This document shows positions 9,297 to 17,726 of a DNA stretch of 64,000 nucleotides, piece after piece (position 1 is the stretch's first letter; each line of letters begins with the position of its first letter). The translations under genes and the position numbers were made by a program. The notes under the pieces were generated by a model that saw only the letters and a program-made list of their open reading frames with translations, made no database searches and had not been told where the DNA came from. The DNA comes from Gammaproteobacteria bacterium (GTDB taxonomy: Bacteria > Pseudomonadota > Gammaproteobacteria > UBA4575). The DNA lies in assembly GCA_014075255.1 (NCBI GenBank), contig CP046178.1, positions 1,401,616-1,465,615 on the forward strand, given 5' to 3'.

Positions 9297-9992
9297 TTAA
9301 CTTGCTTGGCCCAGTAGCTTTTCAAGGTACGGTATATATTCTTGAGGAAGGATTCCTAAAAATGACATTATAAAAAAAAGTATTAATATTGAAGGAGTAA
9401 AAACGAGTTTATTTAGCAATCCCATAAACATTAAGCCCAGGAGAATAAACAAACCATACGGCTCAATTTTAGACAACAATGCTGAAATATTATTTGGCAC
9501 CAATCCTGATAAAACTCTACCACCATCTAAAGGTGGAATAGGAAGTAAATTCAAAACCATTAATACTAAGTTAATAAAAATTCCAGCCATACTCATTAAA
9601 ACAAAAAATTCAGCATACTTATTTTCACTGCCCGCACTGCTAATAGCAGTAACTAAAATAATCGACCAAAGCATTGTCATTAAGACATTTGCAAATGGAC
9701 CGGCTGCTGCAACCCAAACCATATCTTTTTTAGGATTACGTAACTGGTTAAAATTCACTGGCACAGGTTTTGCCCAGCCAAACGCATAACCCGTAACTAC
9801 AATTAAAACGATTGGCACCAAAATAGTTCCTACAGGATCAATGTGCTTAAGAGGATTAAGGCTCAAACGCCCCAAAGACTGAGCCGTTGTATCACCAAAC
9901 TTTTTTGCTACCCAACCGTGGGCCACTTCATGAAGAGTAATCGCGAAAAGTACAGGTATAGCCCAGATTGTGATCGTTTGAATGGTGTTCAT
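9297..9992 (-). CDS. Site-2 protease family (M50) membrane metalloprotease
   Basis: Small polytopic intramembrane protease of the S2P/M50 rhomboid-unrelated family. The zinc-binding HEVAHG lies in the first membrane helix (about residues 21-26), and the third ligand sits in the later NLLPIPPLDGGRVLSGL segment. Five or six hydrophobic helices fill the 231 residues and there is no PDZ or CBS domain, so it belongs to the minimal group. Substrate unknown. In many gammaproteobacteria a gene of this type sits directly upstream of trpS-scpA-scpB, as here (9-base gap to trpS), so co-expression is likely. Confidence 0.92.
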   Translation of the reverse strand: MNTIQTITIWAIPVLFAITLHEVAHGWVAKKFGDTTAQSLGRLSLNPLKHIDPVGTILVPIVLIVVTGYAFGWAKPVPVNFNQLRNPKKDMVWVAAAGPFANVLMTMLWSIILVTAISSAGSENKYAEFFVLMSMAGIFINLVLMVLNLLPIPPLDGGRVLSGLVPNNISALLSKIEPYGLFILLGLMFMGLLNKLVFTPSILILFFIMSFLGILPQEYIPYLEKLLGQAS

Positions 9993-10084
9993 TAGTTGCG
10001 CCCATTATACGCAGCGTATTTATGAAGTTGTATGCTCGTAATGACTATATTGCCTAGCTTTTAACCTGTTATTGATCGAAGCCA

Positions 10085-10708
10085 TCAATTATTTAACCAA
10101 TCGGCATCACCTTTCCCCTGCCTTAATATAGTTGGGCTTGAATCTACAAAATCTATTACCGTTGTCGCCTCAATACCGCAATAACCCCCATCAATAACAA
10201 GATCCACATCATGCTCTAGCAACTCACGCATTTCCTGAGGATCAGAAAGCGGCTCGTCACGGTCTGGTAAAATTAGCGTACTGCTCATTAATGGCTGCCC
10301 AAGCTCCTCACACAATTTCAACGCAATGGGATGGTCTGGCACTCGCAATCCAATGGTCTTGCGCTTAGGGGTTTGCAAGCGACGGGGCACTTCATGCGTC
10401 GCTTTTAATAAAAAGGTATATGGCCCTGGAGTACAGTTTTTCATCAAACGATAGGCACTATTGTCTACCACCGCATAAGTAGATAGCTCGGACAAATCTT
10501 TACACACCAAAGTTAGATGATGCTTATCGTCAACCTTGCGAATTTTACGAATTCTTTGCATCGCTTGCTTATCACCTATATGGCAACCCAATGCGTAACA
10601 AGAATCTGTGGGATAAGCGATCACTCCACCCTGGTCAATTATTTCTACTGCACGCTGTATCAAGCGCTTTTGAGGTGTGACAGGGTGTATAACAAAGTAC
10701 TGGCTCAT
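10085..10708 (-). CDS. yciO: YciO, YrdC/Sua5-fold protein
   Basis: A 207-residue YrdC-domain protein that matches E. coli YciO along its length: GGVIAYPTDSCYALGCHI, the basic RIRKIRKVDDKHHLTLVCKDLSELSTYA, PRRLQTPKRKTIGLRVPDHPIA and the C-terminal TVIDFVDSSPTILRQGKGD. YrdC/TsaC proteins make threonylcarbamoyl-AMP for tRNA t6A. YciO is a paralog whose own role is not settled, so I do not call this the t6A enzyme. It forms a divergent pair with yciI across 174 bases, as in many gammaproteobacteria. Confidence 0.92.
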   Translation of the reverse strand: MSQYFVIHPVTPQKRLIQRAVEIIDQGGVIAYPTDSCYALGCHIGDKQAMQRIRKIRKVDDKHHLTLVCKDLSELSTYAVVDNSAYRLMKNCTPGPYTFLLKATHEVPRRLQTPKRKTIGLRVPDHPIALKLCEELGQPLMSSTLILPDRDEPLSDPQEMRELLEHDVDLVIDGGYCGIEATTVIDFVDSSPTILRQGKGDADWLNN

Positions 10709-10882
10709 AAGAACTTATTTAACATTATTGCTGATCTTGAGCCACTACTAAGCTAGTTATTGGTTACTTCTGGGCTGCTTTTCATCTATTTATTGCTATA
10801 CTCCGTTCCGTTATTACGCTAGTTTCTGCAAACATTTACCGCTTTTCAAATAAAACTAGAACCCTAAAATAATCTATTTTCT

Positions 10883-11182
10883 ATGCTATATGCCTTTATC
10901 AGCCAGGACGTTGAAAACAGTCTTGAAAAACGCCTATCGGTACGTGACCAACACGTTGCACGATTAAATGAACTAAAAGACCAAGGCCGACTCATAATTG
11001 CAGGACCACACCCTGCGATTGATAGCCCCGACCCGGGTGATGCTGGTTTTACGGGCAGCTTAATTGTCGCTGAATTTGAATCACAAACTGCTGCACAAGC
11101 TTGGGCTGATAGTGACCCTTACATTGAAGCTGGCGTTTATGAAAAAGTTATCGTAAAACCTTTTAAGCTCGTCTTACCATAA
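10883..11182 (+). CDS. yciI: YciI-like protein
   Basis: A 99-residue ferredoxin-like alpha/beta barrel protein of the YciI family. Family signatures are [50 protein letters not shown] and the C-terminal [20 protein letters not shown]. The conserved His of the putative active site is in the DQHV segment, and an Asp occurs in WADSDPY. The function is unproven; some relatives act as small hydrolases. It is divergent from yciO and followed at 51 bases by a PpiC lipoprotein gene. Confidence 0.92.
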   Translation: MLYAFISQDVENSLEKRLSVRDQHVARLNELKDQGRLIIAGPHPAIDSPDPGDAGFTGSLIVAEFESQTAAQAWADSDPYIEAGVYEKVIVKPFKLVLP

Positions 11183-11233
11183 TTATTTACAGTTCCATTA
11201 TTTTTTTACTCTCAAACTATTAAGGAATTTTTC

Positions 11234-12097
11234 ATGTTTAAACAAACATTCGCTGCGATGGCAGCAACACTGTTTTGCTTTGGCCTTTTATTTGGATGCA
11301 AAGGTGAAGAAGCACCTAAGATGGCTGCCGTTATTGACGAAAGTGGTGAGTATGCACGCGTTAATGATGTCGTAATCAGCAACAATGATTTTGCCTCATT
11401 TGCAAAAGGGAAACGTGAATCACAACCTGAAGCAAATCTCAGCGACAAAGCTATTGCCGACGAATTGATTGCAACTGAAATTTTACGTCAAGAAGCAATT
11501 AATGCTGGAATATCAAAACGCCCAGAAATTGTTGAGCAAATAAAACTTCAAGAAAGTAATATTTTAATAAATACACTAATGACAGAAAAATTTGCAGATT
11601 TAAAATTCACTGATGATGAGCTTAAAGCAGAATATGATCGACTGATTGGACTGAATGATGCAAGCGAATTTAAAGCCCGTCATATTTTGTTACAAACAGA
11701 AGATGAAGCAAAAGTAGTGATCGAAGAATTAAATGGCGGAGCAAACTTTGAAGAATTGGCAAAAGCTAAATCTCAAGGTCCATCCGCTCCTAATGGTGGT
11801 GACTTAGGATGGTTTAAAGCAGAAACCATGGTGCCTGCATTTGCTGAAGCGGTAGGCAAAATGGAGAAAGGCGCTTACTCCACTGAAGGCGTGAACACTC
11901 GATTCGGCTGGCATGTGATATTACTAGAAGACAAGCGCACCACTGAACAACCTGCGTTTGATGACGTGAAACAAAACGTTCAACAAAGTTTGACGCGTCA
12001 GACGATTGAGAGTTATGTGGATGAGTTAGAAGGCAAAGCAACAATTACGCGTTCGGATGAAACCGCAGAAACAGCGGAACCTGCAGCTGATAGTTAG
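11234..12097 (+). CDS. PpiC-type peptidyl-prolyl isomerase lipoprotein
   Basis: An envelope parvulin-type prolyl isomerase of 287 residues. The N-terminus is a lipoprotein signal with lipobox LLFGC (Cys about residue 22). A SurA-N-like helical segment spans about 45-130, then a single parvulin domain (FKARHILLQTEDEAKVVIEEL, GGDLGWFKAETMVPAFAEAV, TRFGWHVILLED) at about 140-240. The acidic Ala-rich tail (ETAETAEPAADS) is probably disordered. It resembles the PpiC foldases of marine gammaproteobacteria and probably assists folding of periplasmic or outer-membrane proteins. An AAGGA site precedes the ATG, and a strong terminator lies just downstream. Confidence 0.9.
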   Translation: MFKQTFAAMAATLFCFGLLFGCKGEEAPKMAAVIDESGEYARVNDVVISNNDFASFAKGKRESQPEANLSDKAIADELIATEILRQEAINAGISKRPEIVEQIKLQESNILINTLMTEKFADLKFTDDELKAEYDRLIGLNDASEFKARHILLQTEDEAKVVIEELNGGANFEELAKAKSQGPSAPNGGDLGWFKAETMVPAFAEAVGKMEKGAYSTEGVNTRFGWHVILLEDKRTTEQPAFDDVKQNVQQSLTRQTIESYVDELEGKATITRSDETAETAEPAADS

Positions 12098-12118
12098 AAA
12101 TCAATCACTACAAAAACA

Positions 12119-12146
12119 AAAAAGGCAGCTTAAAGCTGCCTTTTTT
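12119..12146 (+). terminator. Rho-independent terminator after the PpiC lipoprotein gene
   Basis: A seven-base perfect stem (GGCAGCT at 12124-12130 with AGCTGCC at 12134-12140), a three-base loop and a run of six T on the plus side. It is positioned 26 bases past the stop codon. The A run on the other flank would let it also work on the minus strand. Confidence 0.9.
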
Positions 12147-12415
12147 ATGTCTGCTTCGACCACCATGGACAGCGTAAGTGCAGAAAAATGCACGACTGCA
12201 TGGACGCAGAAGGTACGATTCCATGGAAGGAATCGGTAGAGTTGAGCACAGAAACCGAGAGCAACACAGAAGCAGTTGCCGAGGAACAGTTTTCTGCCGG
12301 CCGATTTTTGTGGAGTACAGGGGCGATGTGTATGGATGCACAAGTGTCGCGTGAGACAGGACGTCGGGAGCGACCGTACGAAAATGAGTAGCAACAAGGA
12401 CGATGCAACAGATTA
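12147..12415 (+). repeat. Dispersed intergenic repeat, long copy (A)
   Basis: A GC-richer block with many short palindromic words (ACCACCATGGA, TGCACGACTGCATGGA, GCAGTTGCCGAGGA). Its first 150 bases match, in inverted orientation, the block at 13611-13726. Copy A contains an extra stretch of about 40 bases centred on the palindrome CGATTCCATGGAAGGAATCG that copy B lacks, and continues with a further ~110 bases of similar style. Small open frames on both strands run through it but look like by-products of the repeat. Only two copies occur in the window; the genome-wide number is unknown. Confidence 0.75.
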
Positions 12416-12586
12416 AATCCCTTTTAACTTATATATGCTTTTGGCCAATAGCAGCCATTAGCTAAATAGCAAATCTATAAAATGTAATTTGTTTGAATAC
12501 TTAGCTTAGCCCTTATTTATGCTAACTCTAAAGTAATTTAAATGTCTGCCGATAACTTTAAGAGTTAGTATTTATTCGGTATTCAT

Positions 12587-12748
12587 ATGAAGAAACCAGA
12601 GATTCCTCCTGGTGAAAATACTCGCCTTGACACACTACTAGCGCTTAAAGTTTTAGATACTAAGCTTGAAGAGCATATTGATCGATTAATCAGCATTGCA
12701 AAAGTAGTTACTAAATACTTAAAAACCACTGTTAGGAATTCGAGATGA
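12587..12748 (+). pseudogene. GAF-type sensor N-terminal remnant, overlapping ppk2
   Basis: A 53-codon frame beginning at ATG 12587. It reads like the N-terminal leader of GAF-domain signalling proteins (PPGENTRLDTLLALKVLDT, then EEHIDRLISIAKVV), the stretch normally followed by a GAF domain and often GGDEF or kinase modules. Here it ends after a short basic tail, with its TGA overlapping the ppk2 ATG (ATGA). It may be a truncated gene fragment caught upstream of ppk2, or a short leader peptide that couples ppk2 translation. The resemblance is by eye. Confidence 0.5.
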
Positions 12749-13578
12749 GTAAAAAGAAAACAATAAAAAAAACAAAGGCAACAAGCAAAGAGGAACGTAG
12801 TAAACGTTATGAAAATGAATTACGAAAATTGCAAATTGAACTCATTAAACAACAACACTGGATTCAAGAAAAAGGTTTAAAAGTTGTATTGATTTTTGAA
12901 GGCCGTGATGCAGCAGGAAAAGGCGGTACTATTAAACGAATTACAGAACGCTTAAACCCTCGTCATTGTCGTATCATTGCATTACCAGCGCCAACTAACC
13001 GTGAAAAAACGCAATGGTATTTTCAACGCTATGTATCTCACTTACCTGCTGCTGGTGAAATGGTCATTTTCGATAGAAGCTGGTACAACCGTGCTGGCGT
13101 AGAACGTGTAATGAATTTCTGCACTGAAGAACAATATCGCAAGTTTTTACGAGACTGCCCTGAATTTGAAGGCATGCTGATTCGCTCAGGTATAGTTTTA
13201 ATTAAATACTGGTTTTCTGTGAGTGATGAAGAGCAAGAAAAACGTTTCCAAGGCCGCTTAAAAGACCCAACTAAACGTTGGAAGCTTAGTCCAATGGACT
13301 TAGAGTCTAGACAACGCTGGGCAGCTTATTCTAATGCTAAAGATGATATGTTTGCGCATACTGATATTAAACCTGCAGTTTGGAATGTAGTTGAATCTGA
13401 TGATAAGAAAAAAGCGCGTATAAATTGCATTAAGCACTTGTTAAGTGCTGTTCCATATCAAGACTTAACGCCTAAACCCTTTAAGTTACCTCCAAGAAAA
13501 TCAGGCGGAAACTATGTGCGACCACCAATGCATGATCAAATTTTTGTGCCAGACCACTTTTCGAGCATCATGACCTGA
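12745..13578 (+). CDS. ppk2: Polyphosphate kinase 2 (PPK2)
   Basis: PPK2 family enzyme that transfers phosphate between polyphosphate and nucleoside diphosphates. The 277-residue single-domain protein shows the Walker A loop EGRDAAGKGG (about residues 54-63), Walker B VIFDRSWYNRAGVE, the lid segment RWKLSPMDLESRQRW and the C-terminal YQDLTPKPFKLPPR. The Lys-rich N-terminal 25 residues look disordered. This is a class I-like single-domain form; preference for ADP or GDP cannot be told. The gene overlaps the GAF-type remnant and is flanked by two inverted copies of a dispersed repeat. This suggests a mobile or at least rearranged segment. Confidence 0.95.
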   Translation: MSKKKTIKKTKATSKEERSKRYENELRKLQIELIKQQHWIQEKGLKVVLIFEGRDAAGKGGTIKRITERLNPRHCRIIALPAPTNREKTQWYFQRYVSHLPAAGEMVIFDRSWYNRAGVERVMNFCTEEQYRKFLRDCPEFEGMLIRSGIVLIKYWFSVSDEEQEKRFQGRLKDPTKRWKLSPMDLESRQRWAAYSNAKDDMFAHTDIKPAVWNVVESDDKKKARINCIKHLLSAVPYQDLTPKPFKLPPRKSGGNYVRPPMHDQIFVPDHFSSIMT

Positions 13579-13610
13579 TATCAGCTAGATATGCGTGTCC
13601 GCTTTCTTTG

Positions 13611-13726
13611 GGTCGACAGAATTATGCTCCTCGGCAACTGCTCCGGCGTTGCTCTACCTCTCGCATCCATGCAGTCGTGCAATTTCTGCACTTCCACCAT
13701 CCATGGTGGTCGTAAGCAGACATTCT
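13611..13726 (-). repeat. Dispersed intergenic repeat, short copy (B), inverted relative to copy A
   Basis: The reverse complement of this block aligns with the beginning of 12147-12300. Shared words include ATGTCTGCTT, GACCACCATGGA, AAGTGCAGAAA, TGCACGACTGCATGGA and AGCAGTTGCCGAGGA. It lacks the internal ~40-base insertion and the ~110-base distal part of copy A. Together the two copies form a large imperfect inverted repeat around ppk2 and the GAF-type remnant. The start of each copy lies on its outer side. Confidence 0.75.
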
Positions 13727-13768
13727 TAACATTTGATTTGAACGTTCCAACCTACTCAGACATATAAT

Positions 13769-14401
13769 TTAGTCTCTAATCAACTCCATAAACTCAGACC
13801 TAGACCGCGAATCTTCACGGAATGCTCCCAACATAGAACTGGTTACCGTTTTACTGTTTTGTTTTTGTACACCACGCATCACCATGCAAAAATGACTGGC
13901 TTCCAGCACCACTGCAACACCGTGCGCATCTAACACTTCTATTAACCCACTTGCAATTTGTGTGGTGAGTCTTTCTTGCACTTGCAAACGTCTGGCAAAC
14001 ACATCAATCACACGTGCAATTTTACTTAGACCAATCACTTTGTTTTTTGGCAAATAGCCAACATGTGCACGCCCGAAAAATGGCAGCATGTGGTGTTCAC
14101 ATAGTGAATAAAATTCAACATCTTTAACGATAACCATTTCTTCGCACTTTTCTTCAAACAGTGCATTCTTGACGACGTCTTGCACTCCAAGCTGATATCC
14201 ACCGGTAAGAAAATGCATGGCCTTGGAAACACGTTTAGGGGTATCCAATAATCCCTCACGCTTAGGATCTTCGCCAAGCAGCTGCAACATTTTGCGCACG
14301 TGACCTTCAAGCTCGGTATCACGATTTTTATCATCACTAGGGATAATGGTGTCTTCAAAATATCTGCCACCAGCTAGCACTTCTAATGTTTTCTTGTTCA
14401 T
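13769..14401 (-). CDS. folE: GTP cyclohydrolase I
   Basis: Converts GTP to dihydroneopterin triphosphate, the first step to folates and pterins. The 210-residue protein shows the zinc and active-site signatures [20 protein letters not shown] (Cys and His ligands), [26 protein letters not shown], and the late Cys in [16 protein letters not shown]. An AAGGA ribosome site lies about nine bases before the ATG at 14401; an ATG three codons earlier abuts that site and is unlikely to be used. All metal ligands are present, so a zinc-dependent type IA enzyme is expected. It is convergent with the repeat-flanked ppk2. Confidence 0.96.
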   Translation of the reverse strand: MNKKTLEVLAGGRYFEDTIIPSDDKNRDTELEGHVRKMLQLLGEDPKREGLLDTPKRVSKAMHFLTGGYQLGVQDVVKNALFEEKCEEMVIVKDVEFYSLCEHHMLPFFGRAHVGYLPKNKVIGLSKIARVIDVFARRLQVQERLTTQIASGLIEVLDAHGVAVVLEASHFCMVMRGVQKQNSKTVTSSMLGAFREDSRSRSEFMELIRD

Positions 14402-14640
14402 CCCGAGCATTCCTTACAGATCGTAAAATGATTAATAATTTTATGTGTTCTCATAATAACAGCTTATTGCTGACGAGTTAAAACTGCCCATTATTGAAAT
14501 ATAAGCACTTTATTTATAAAATCTATTTTATCTGTGTTGACCCACCCTATACGAAAGCAGAAAATGACCTTGGCTAGCTGATAGCCCAAAAAGCCCCAAC
14601 AACTTTAATGATTCCAAAAATAACCTTAGAGGGTATAACT

Positions 14641-14775
14641 ATGAGTAATGCAATTCCCACAGACTCTGTTCTTCGTCGACACTACGATTCTTCTAATAAC
14701 AAGAACAACCAAAGCAAACCATCACAAAGTAGCGGCGGGTTAATGGGTTGGTTGAAACGAATTTTTGGCGGCTAA
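14641..14775 (+). CDS. Small 44-residue protein with amphipathic C-terminus
   Basis: A short frame beginning at ATG 14641, with a purine-rich AGAGGG about eight bases upstream. The start reads MSNAIPTDSVLRRHYDS, followed by an Asn/Gln/Ser-rich linker and a C-terminal GGLMGWLKRIFGG that could form a short amphipathic, membrane-touching helix. Small gammaproteobacterial proteins with a PTDSVLRRH-like start and this type of tail exist, but I know no function. It lies alone between divergent folE and the convergent 14778 gene, only two bases past which that gene ends. The good ribosome site and ordered composition argue it is real. Confidence 0.6.
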   Translation: MSNAIPTDSVLRRHYDSSNNKNNQSKPSQSSGGLMGWLKRIFGG

Positions 14776-14777
14776 CA

Positions 14778-15587
14778 CTAACGATTCAAACCTTGCGCAT
14801 ATTGCAGCAAGGCATAAGTAAAACGACCATCACCTGTAACGTAGGTATCTGGCATTGCGCCACTTAGGTTTGCTTGCACCCTTACACCATTTTTCATGGG
14901 CGTAAGGGAATGAATTTCTGAATACTTAGTCTGCGAAATGGAGTTGTTGATTTTGTAAAAAAGTCCTTGGTTTGTAATAATCAACACACCTGACTTTTCG
15001 ATTTTAATTGCTAACTCATTATAACGTTTTCTCATCAAAATATTATTTAACACAGAACTAAAAACAGTCCATTGTTTTTCTTGCGCATGCCTTTGTGGTT
15101 CTGATTTTGCAGTCTCTTTAAATTCCCATACAACCCGTTCACCTTGTCCTAGCTCGATACCTTCCAATACCTGTGGAAAAGATTTTTCAATGAATTGGTT
15201 GTTTTGAATACGGTCTAGATATTCAGCATTTAACAAACGAACTAACTTATAGTCGTCGTCATCTGCTTTATCAATACCAAACTCATCAGCAATACATAAT
15301 AAGTTTTTAGTTGCTACAAGGTTATACGAAGAATCTTTGACGACAATATCTGCTTGCTTGTGCCAAGCCTTAGCAACCAGTTCATTAAATTGGGAATCCA
15401 AAAATTGTGCTGTAGACTTGCAAGATCTTATGTTTGCAATTACATCTACTGACATTTCCTCTGACGACACACCGTCAGAAAATACATCATGCAGACATTT
15501 TCGCGTGCCTTGATATTCAGGCAGACAGGATTTGTGCAATGAATGAAATGGCCCGGCAGACTTGCTGCATACAACGCACTTAGCCAC
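14778..15587 (-). CDS. Hypothetical protein with N-terminal Cys/His cluster
   Basis: A 269-residue protein I do not recognise. It begins with a probable small zinc-binding knuckle (CVVCSKSAGPFHSLHKSC; Cys 4 and 7, a His, then Cys about 21, with another Cys at about 31). An acidic helical middle follows. The C-terminal 130 residues (about 140-265) resemble a beta-rich PH-like or short-C-terminal domain: RVVWEFKET, GVLIITNQGLFYKIN, KYSEIHSLTPMKNGVRV. No signal peptide or membrane segment is seen. It lies 38 bases downstream of mlaA on the same strand and may share its transcript. The zinc idea is inference from spacing. Confidence 0.6.
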   Translation of the reverse strand: MAKCVVCSKSAGPFHSLHKSCLPEYQGTRKCLHDVFSDGVSSEEMSVDVIANIRSCKSTAQFLDSQFNELVAKAWHKQADIVVKDSSYNLVATKNLLCIADEFGIDKADDDDYKLVRLLNAEYLDRIQNNQFIEKSFPQVLEGIELGQGERVVWEFKETAKSEPQRHAQEKQWTVFSSVLNNILMRKRYNELAIKIEKSGVLIITNQGLFYKINNSISQTKYSEIHSLTPMKNGVRVQANLSGAMPDTYVTGDGRFTYALLQYAQGLNR

Positions 15588-15625
15588 AATTCATACTATT
15601 CTGGGGAATTAACTACTGAGGAATG

Positions 15626-16354
15626 TTATTCGTCTTCCAACTCATCATAAAGCCCTTCATCAGCTGACAACTGGCCATCATTCACCTTGAACTCTCTATT
15701 ATCTAGATAAGCATCACGAATAAATACATACCGGTCTCGGCTTAATTCTTTAGCTTTTTCTTCCGTAACCATTAATTCAGCACGCGTATTGACCAGATTT
15801 AATGCGAACAAACCATTACGTTCAGAAGTTTTTATATCGGCCCAATTTGGAGGATAAATAAATGAGTCCACCACCTTCCCGGGACCATCGCGCAAATTAC
15901 TTGGACCAAAAAATGGCAGCATGACATAAGGGCCTGTTCCCATCCCCCAGTACCCTAAAGTTTGACCAAAATCTTCATCATGTTTTTCTAATCCCATGCG
16001 ACTCGCTACATCCATAAAACCCAACAAACCAATTGTTGAATTAACGATTATTCGACCCACGTCAGAAGCTGCATCTAGAAATTTGAATTGCAGAGTGTTG
16101 TTAAACGCCACACCAAGATCACCTAAATTCGCAAAGAAATTATGTACGCCTTTCTCGGCAAATTCTGGCGTTACTCCACGATAAAGTTCAGCCGCAGGCA
16201 CTAGATACGTCCGATCGAGCGCATCATTAAAGCTATAAACATTGCGGTTAAAGCCTTGCCAAGGATCTCTATCATCCGCGACAATGTCGGGCGACGTAGC
16301 ACAACCACCGCTTAGTAAAGCGATTAATATTAAGAAAGTTAGATATTTAGCCAT
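15626..16354 (-). CDS. mlaA: MlaA (VacJ) outer-membrane lipoprotein
   Basis: Outer-membrane component of the Mla system that removes mislocalised phospholipids from the outer leaflet. The 242-residue protein has a lipoprotein signal with lipobox LSGGC (Cys about residue 18). The diagnostic VacJ core follows: DPWQGFNRNVYSFNDALDRTYLVP, NTLQFKFLDAASDVGRIIVNSTIG, and DFGQTLGYWGMGTGPYVMLPFFGPSNLRDG. The acidic tail DELEDE is typical. Other mla genes (mlaFEDCB) are not in the window, which is usual because mlaA is often unlinked. It is downstream of argG with a 43-base gap. Confidence 0.95.
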   Translation of the reverse strand: MAKYLTFLILIALLSGGCATSPDIVADDRDPWQGFNRNVYSFNDALDRTYLVPAAELYRGVTPEFAEKGVHNFFANLGDLGVAFNNTLQFKFLDAASDVGRIIVNSTIGLLGFMDVASRMGLEKHDEDFGQTLGYWGMGTGPYVMLPFFGPSNLRDGPGKVVDSFIYPPNWADIKTSERNGLFALNLVNTRAELMVTEEKAKELSRDRYVFIRDAYLDNREFKVNDGQLSADEGLYDELEDE

Positions 16355-16397
16355 AATGAATTATAAAAAATAATAATAGTTGATGTTGTAAATTGAT

Positions 16398-17618
16398 TTA
16401 GCCGCGATGTCTAGAAGATTTTGCCGCTATTCGCATACGTAGAGCATTCAATTTAATAAAACCCTCAGCATCTTGTTGATTATAGGCACCTTCATCATCT
16501 TCAAAGGTGGCGATATTAGCATCAAACAAACTATGATTCTCAGACTTGCGCCCCACTACGCTAACATTACCTTTAAATAATTTTATACGCACGGTTCCGG
16601 TAATATTTGACTGAGTAGCATCAATAAGCTGTTGCATTGCCAGTCGCTCAGGGCTCCACCAATAGCCATTGTAAATTAGCTTGGCATACCGCGGCATAAG
16701 CTCATCTTTTAAATGTGCAAGCTCACGATCCATGGTTAGTGATTCCATTGCACGATGCGCCTTTAGCAAAATCGTGCCGCCTGGTGTTTCATAACAACCG
16801 CGTGATTTCATGCCTACATAACGATTTTCAACAATGTCTTGGCGACCCACACCATGCTGACATGCAATTGAATTAAGCGCAGTGAGCAATTGCGCAGGTG
16901 TTAGATCTTTGCCATCTATACTTTTCGCATCACCTTGCTCAAAATCAATATCGAAATATGTCGGATCGTTTGGCGCATTCTCAGGTGAGCAACTTAACTT
17001 CCACATATCCTCTTCAGGCTCACACCACGGATCTTCTAATGGCCCACCTTCATATGAAATATGCAAGAGATTAGCATCCATCGAATAAGGGGATTTTTTA
17101 CCGCGCTTTTGCTCCACTGCAATATTGTGCTTATCGGCATAGGTCAATAGTTTTTCTCTGGAGTTAAGATCCCATTCTCTCCAGGGTGCAATAATCTTAA
17201 TATCAGGATTTAACGCATAAGCCCCTAATTCAAAGCGCACTTGATCATTACCTTTGCCGGTTGCGCCATGTGACACGGCATCTGCACCAGTCTCAGCTGC
17301 AATTTCAACTAAACGTTTTGCAATCAATGGCCTGGCAATAGATGTTCCTAATAGATATTCACCTTCATAGACGGTGTTGGCACGAAACATTGGAAATACG
17401 TAATCTTTTACAAATTCTTCAGTGAGATCTTCAATATAGATTTCTTTAATGCCTAGCGCTTGCGCCTTAGCACGTGCTGGCTCAACCTCTTCTCCTTGAC
17501 CAATATCGGCAGTAAAGGTGACTACCTCACAGTCATAGACTTCTTGCAGCCATTTAAGAATTACTGAGGTATCTAGACCACCCGAATAGGCGAGTACAAC
17601 TTTACGAACTGATGACAT
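16398..17618 (-). CDS. argG: Argininosuccinate synthase
   Basis: Joins citrulline and aspartate using ATP, the penultimate step in arginine synthesis. The 406-residue protein carries the ATP P-loop-like [15 protein letters not shown] at residues 10-24, [16 protein letters not shown], the [19 protein letters not shown] segment, and the conserved [21 protein letters not shown]. Length and motifs fit the type 1 (shorter) ArgG family. argH is not adjacent; argD and argF lie about 4 kb away on the other strand, so the arginine genes are partly scattered. No ARG-box was identified with confidence. Confidence 0.97.
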   Translation of the reverse strand: MSSVRKVVLAYSGGLDTSVILKWLQEVYDCEVVTFTADIGQGEEVEPARAKAQALGIKEIYIEDLTEEFVKDYVFPMFRANTVYEGEYLLGTSIARPLIAKRLVEIAAETGADAVSHGATGKGNDQVRFELGAYALNPDIKIIAPWREWDLNSREKLLTYADKHNIAVEQKRGKKSPYSMDANLLHISYEGGPLEDPWCEPEEDMWKLSCSPENAPNDPTYFDIDFEQGDAKSIDGKDLTPAQLLTALNSIACQHGVGRQDIVENRYVGMKSRGCYETPGGTILLKAHRAMESLTMDRELAHLKDELMPRYAKLIYNGYWWSPERLAMQQLIDATQSNITGTVRIKLFKGNVSVVGRKSENHSLFDANIATFEDDEGAYNQQDAEGFIKLNALRMRIAAKSSRHRG

Positions 17619-17726
17619 AGTATGTATTTTATTGATGCACTTAGTGCACGTTTAATATGAATGTTGAATTATAACTCGATGCCAGACATTACCATGACAA
17701 GGCCCCACAAGTGAAAACATATATGG

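Noticed and set aside
10085-10708. Naming this gene tsaC/t6A synthase
   Set aside because: The sequence follows YciO, a YrdC paralog, throughout, and yciI lies alongside; the t6A function is not established for YciO.
12101-12408. Several overlapping small frames on both strands
   Set aside because: They lie within the dispersed repeat and arise from its base composition; none has a ribosome site or recognisable protein pattern.
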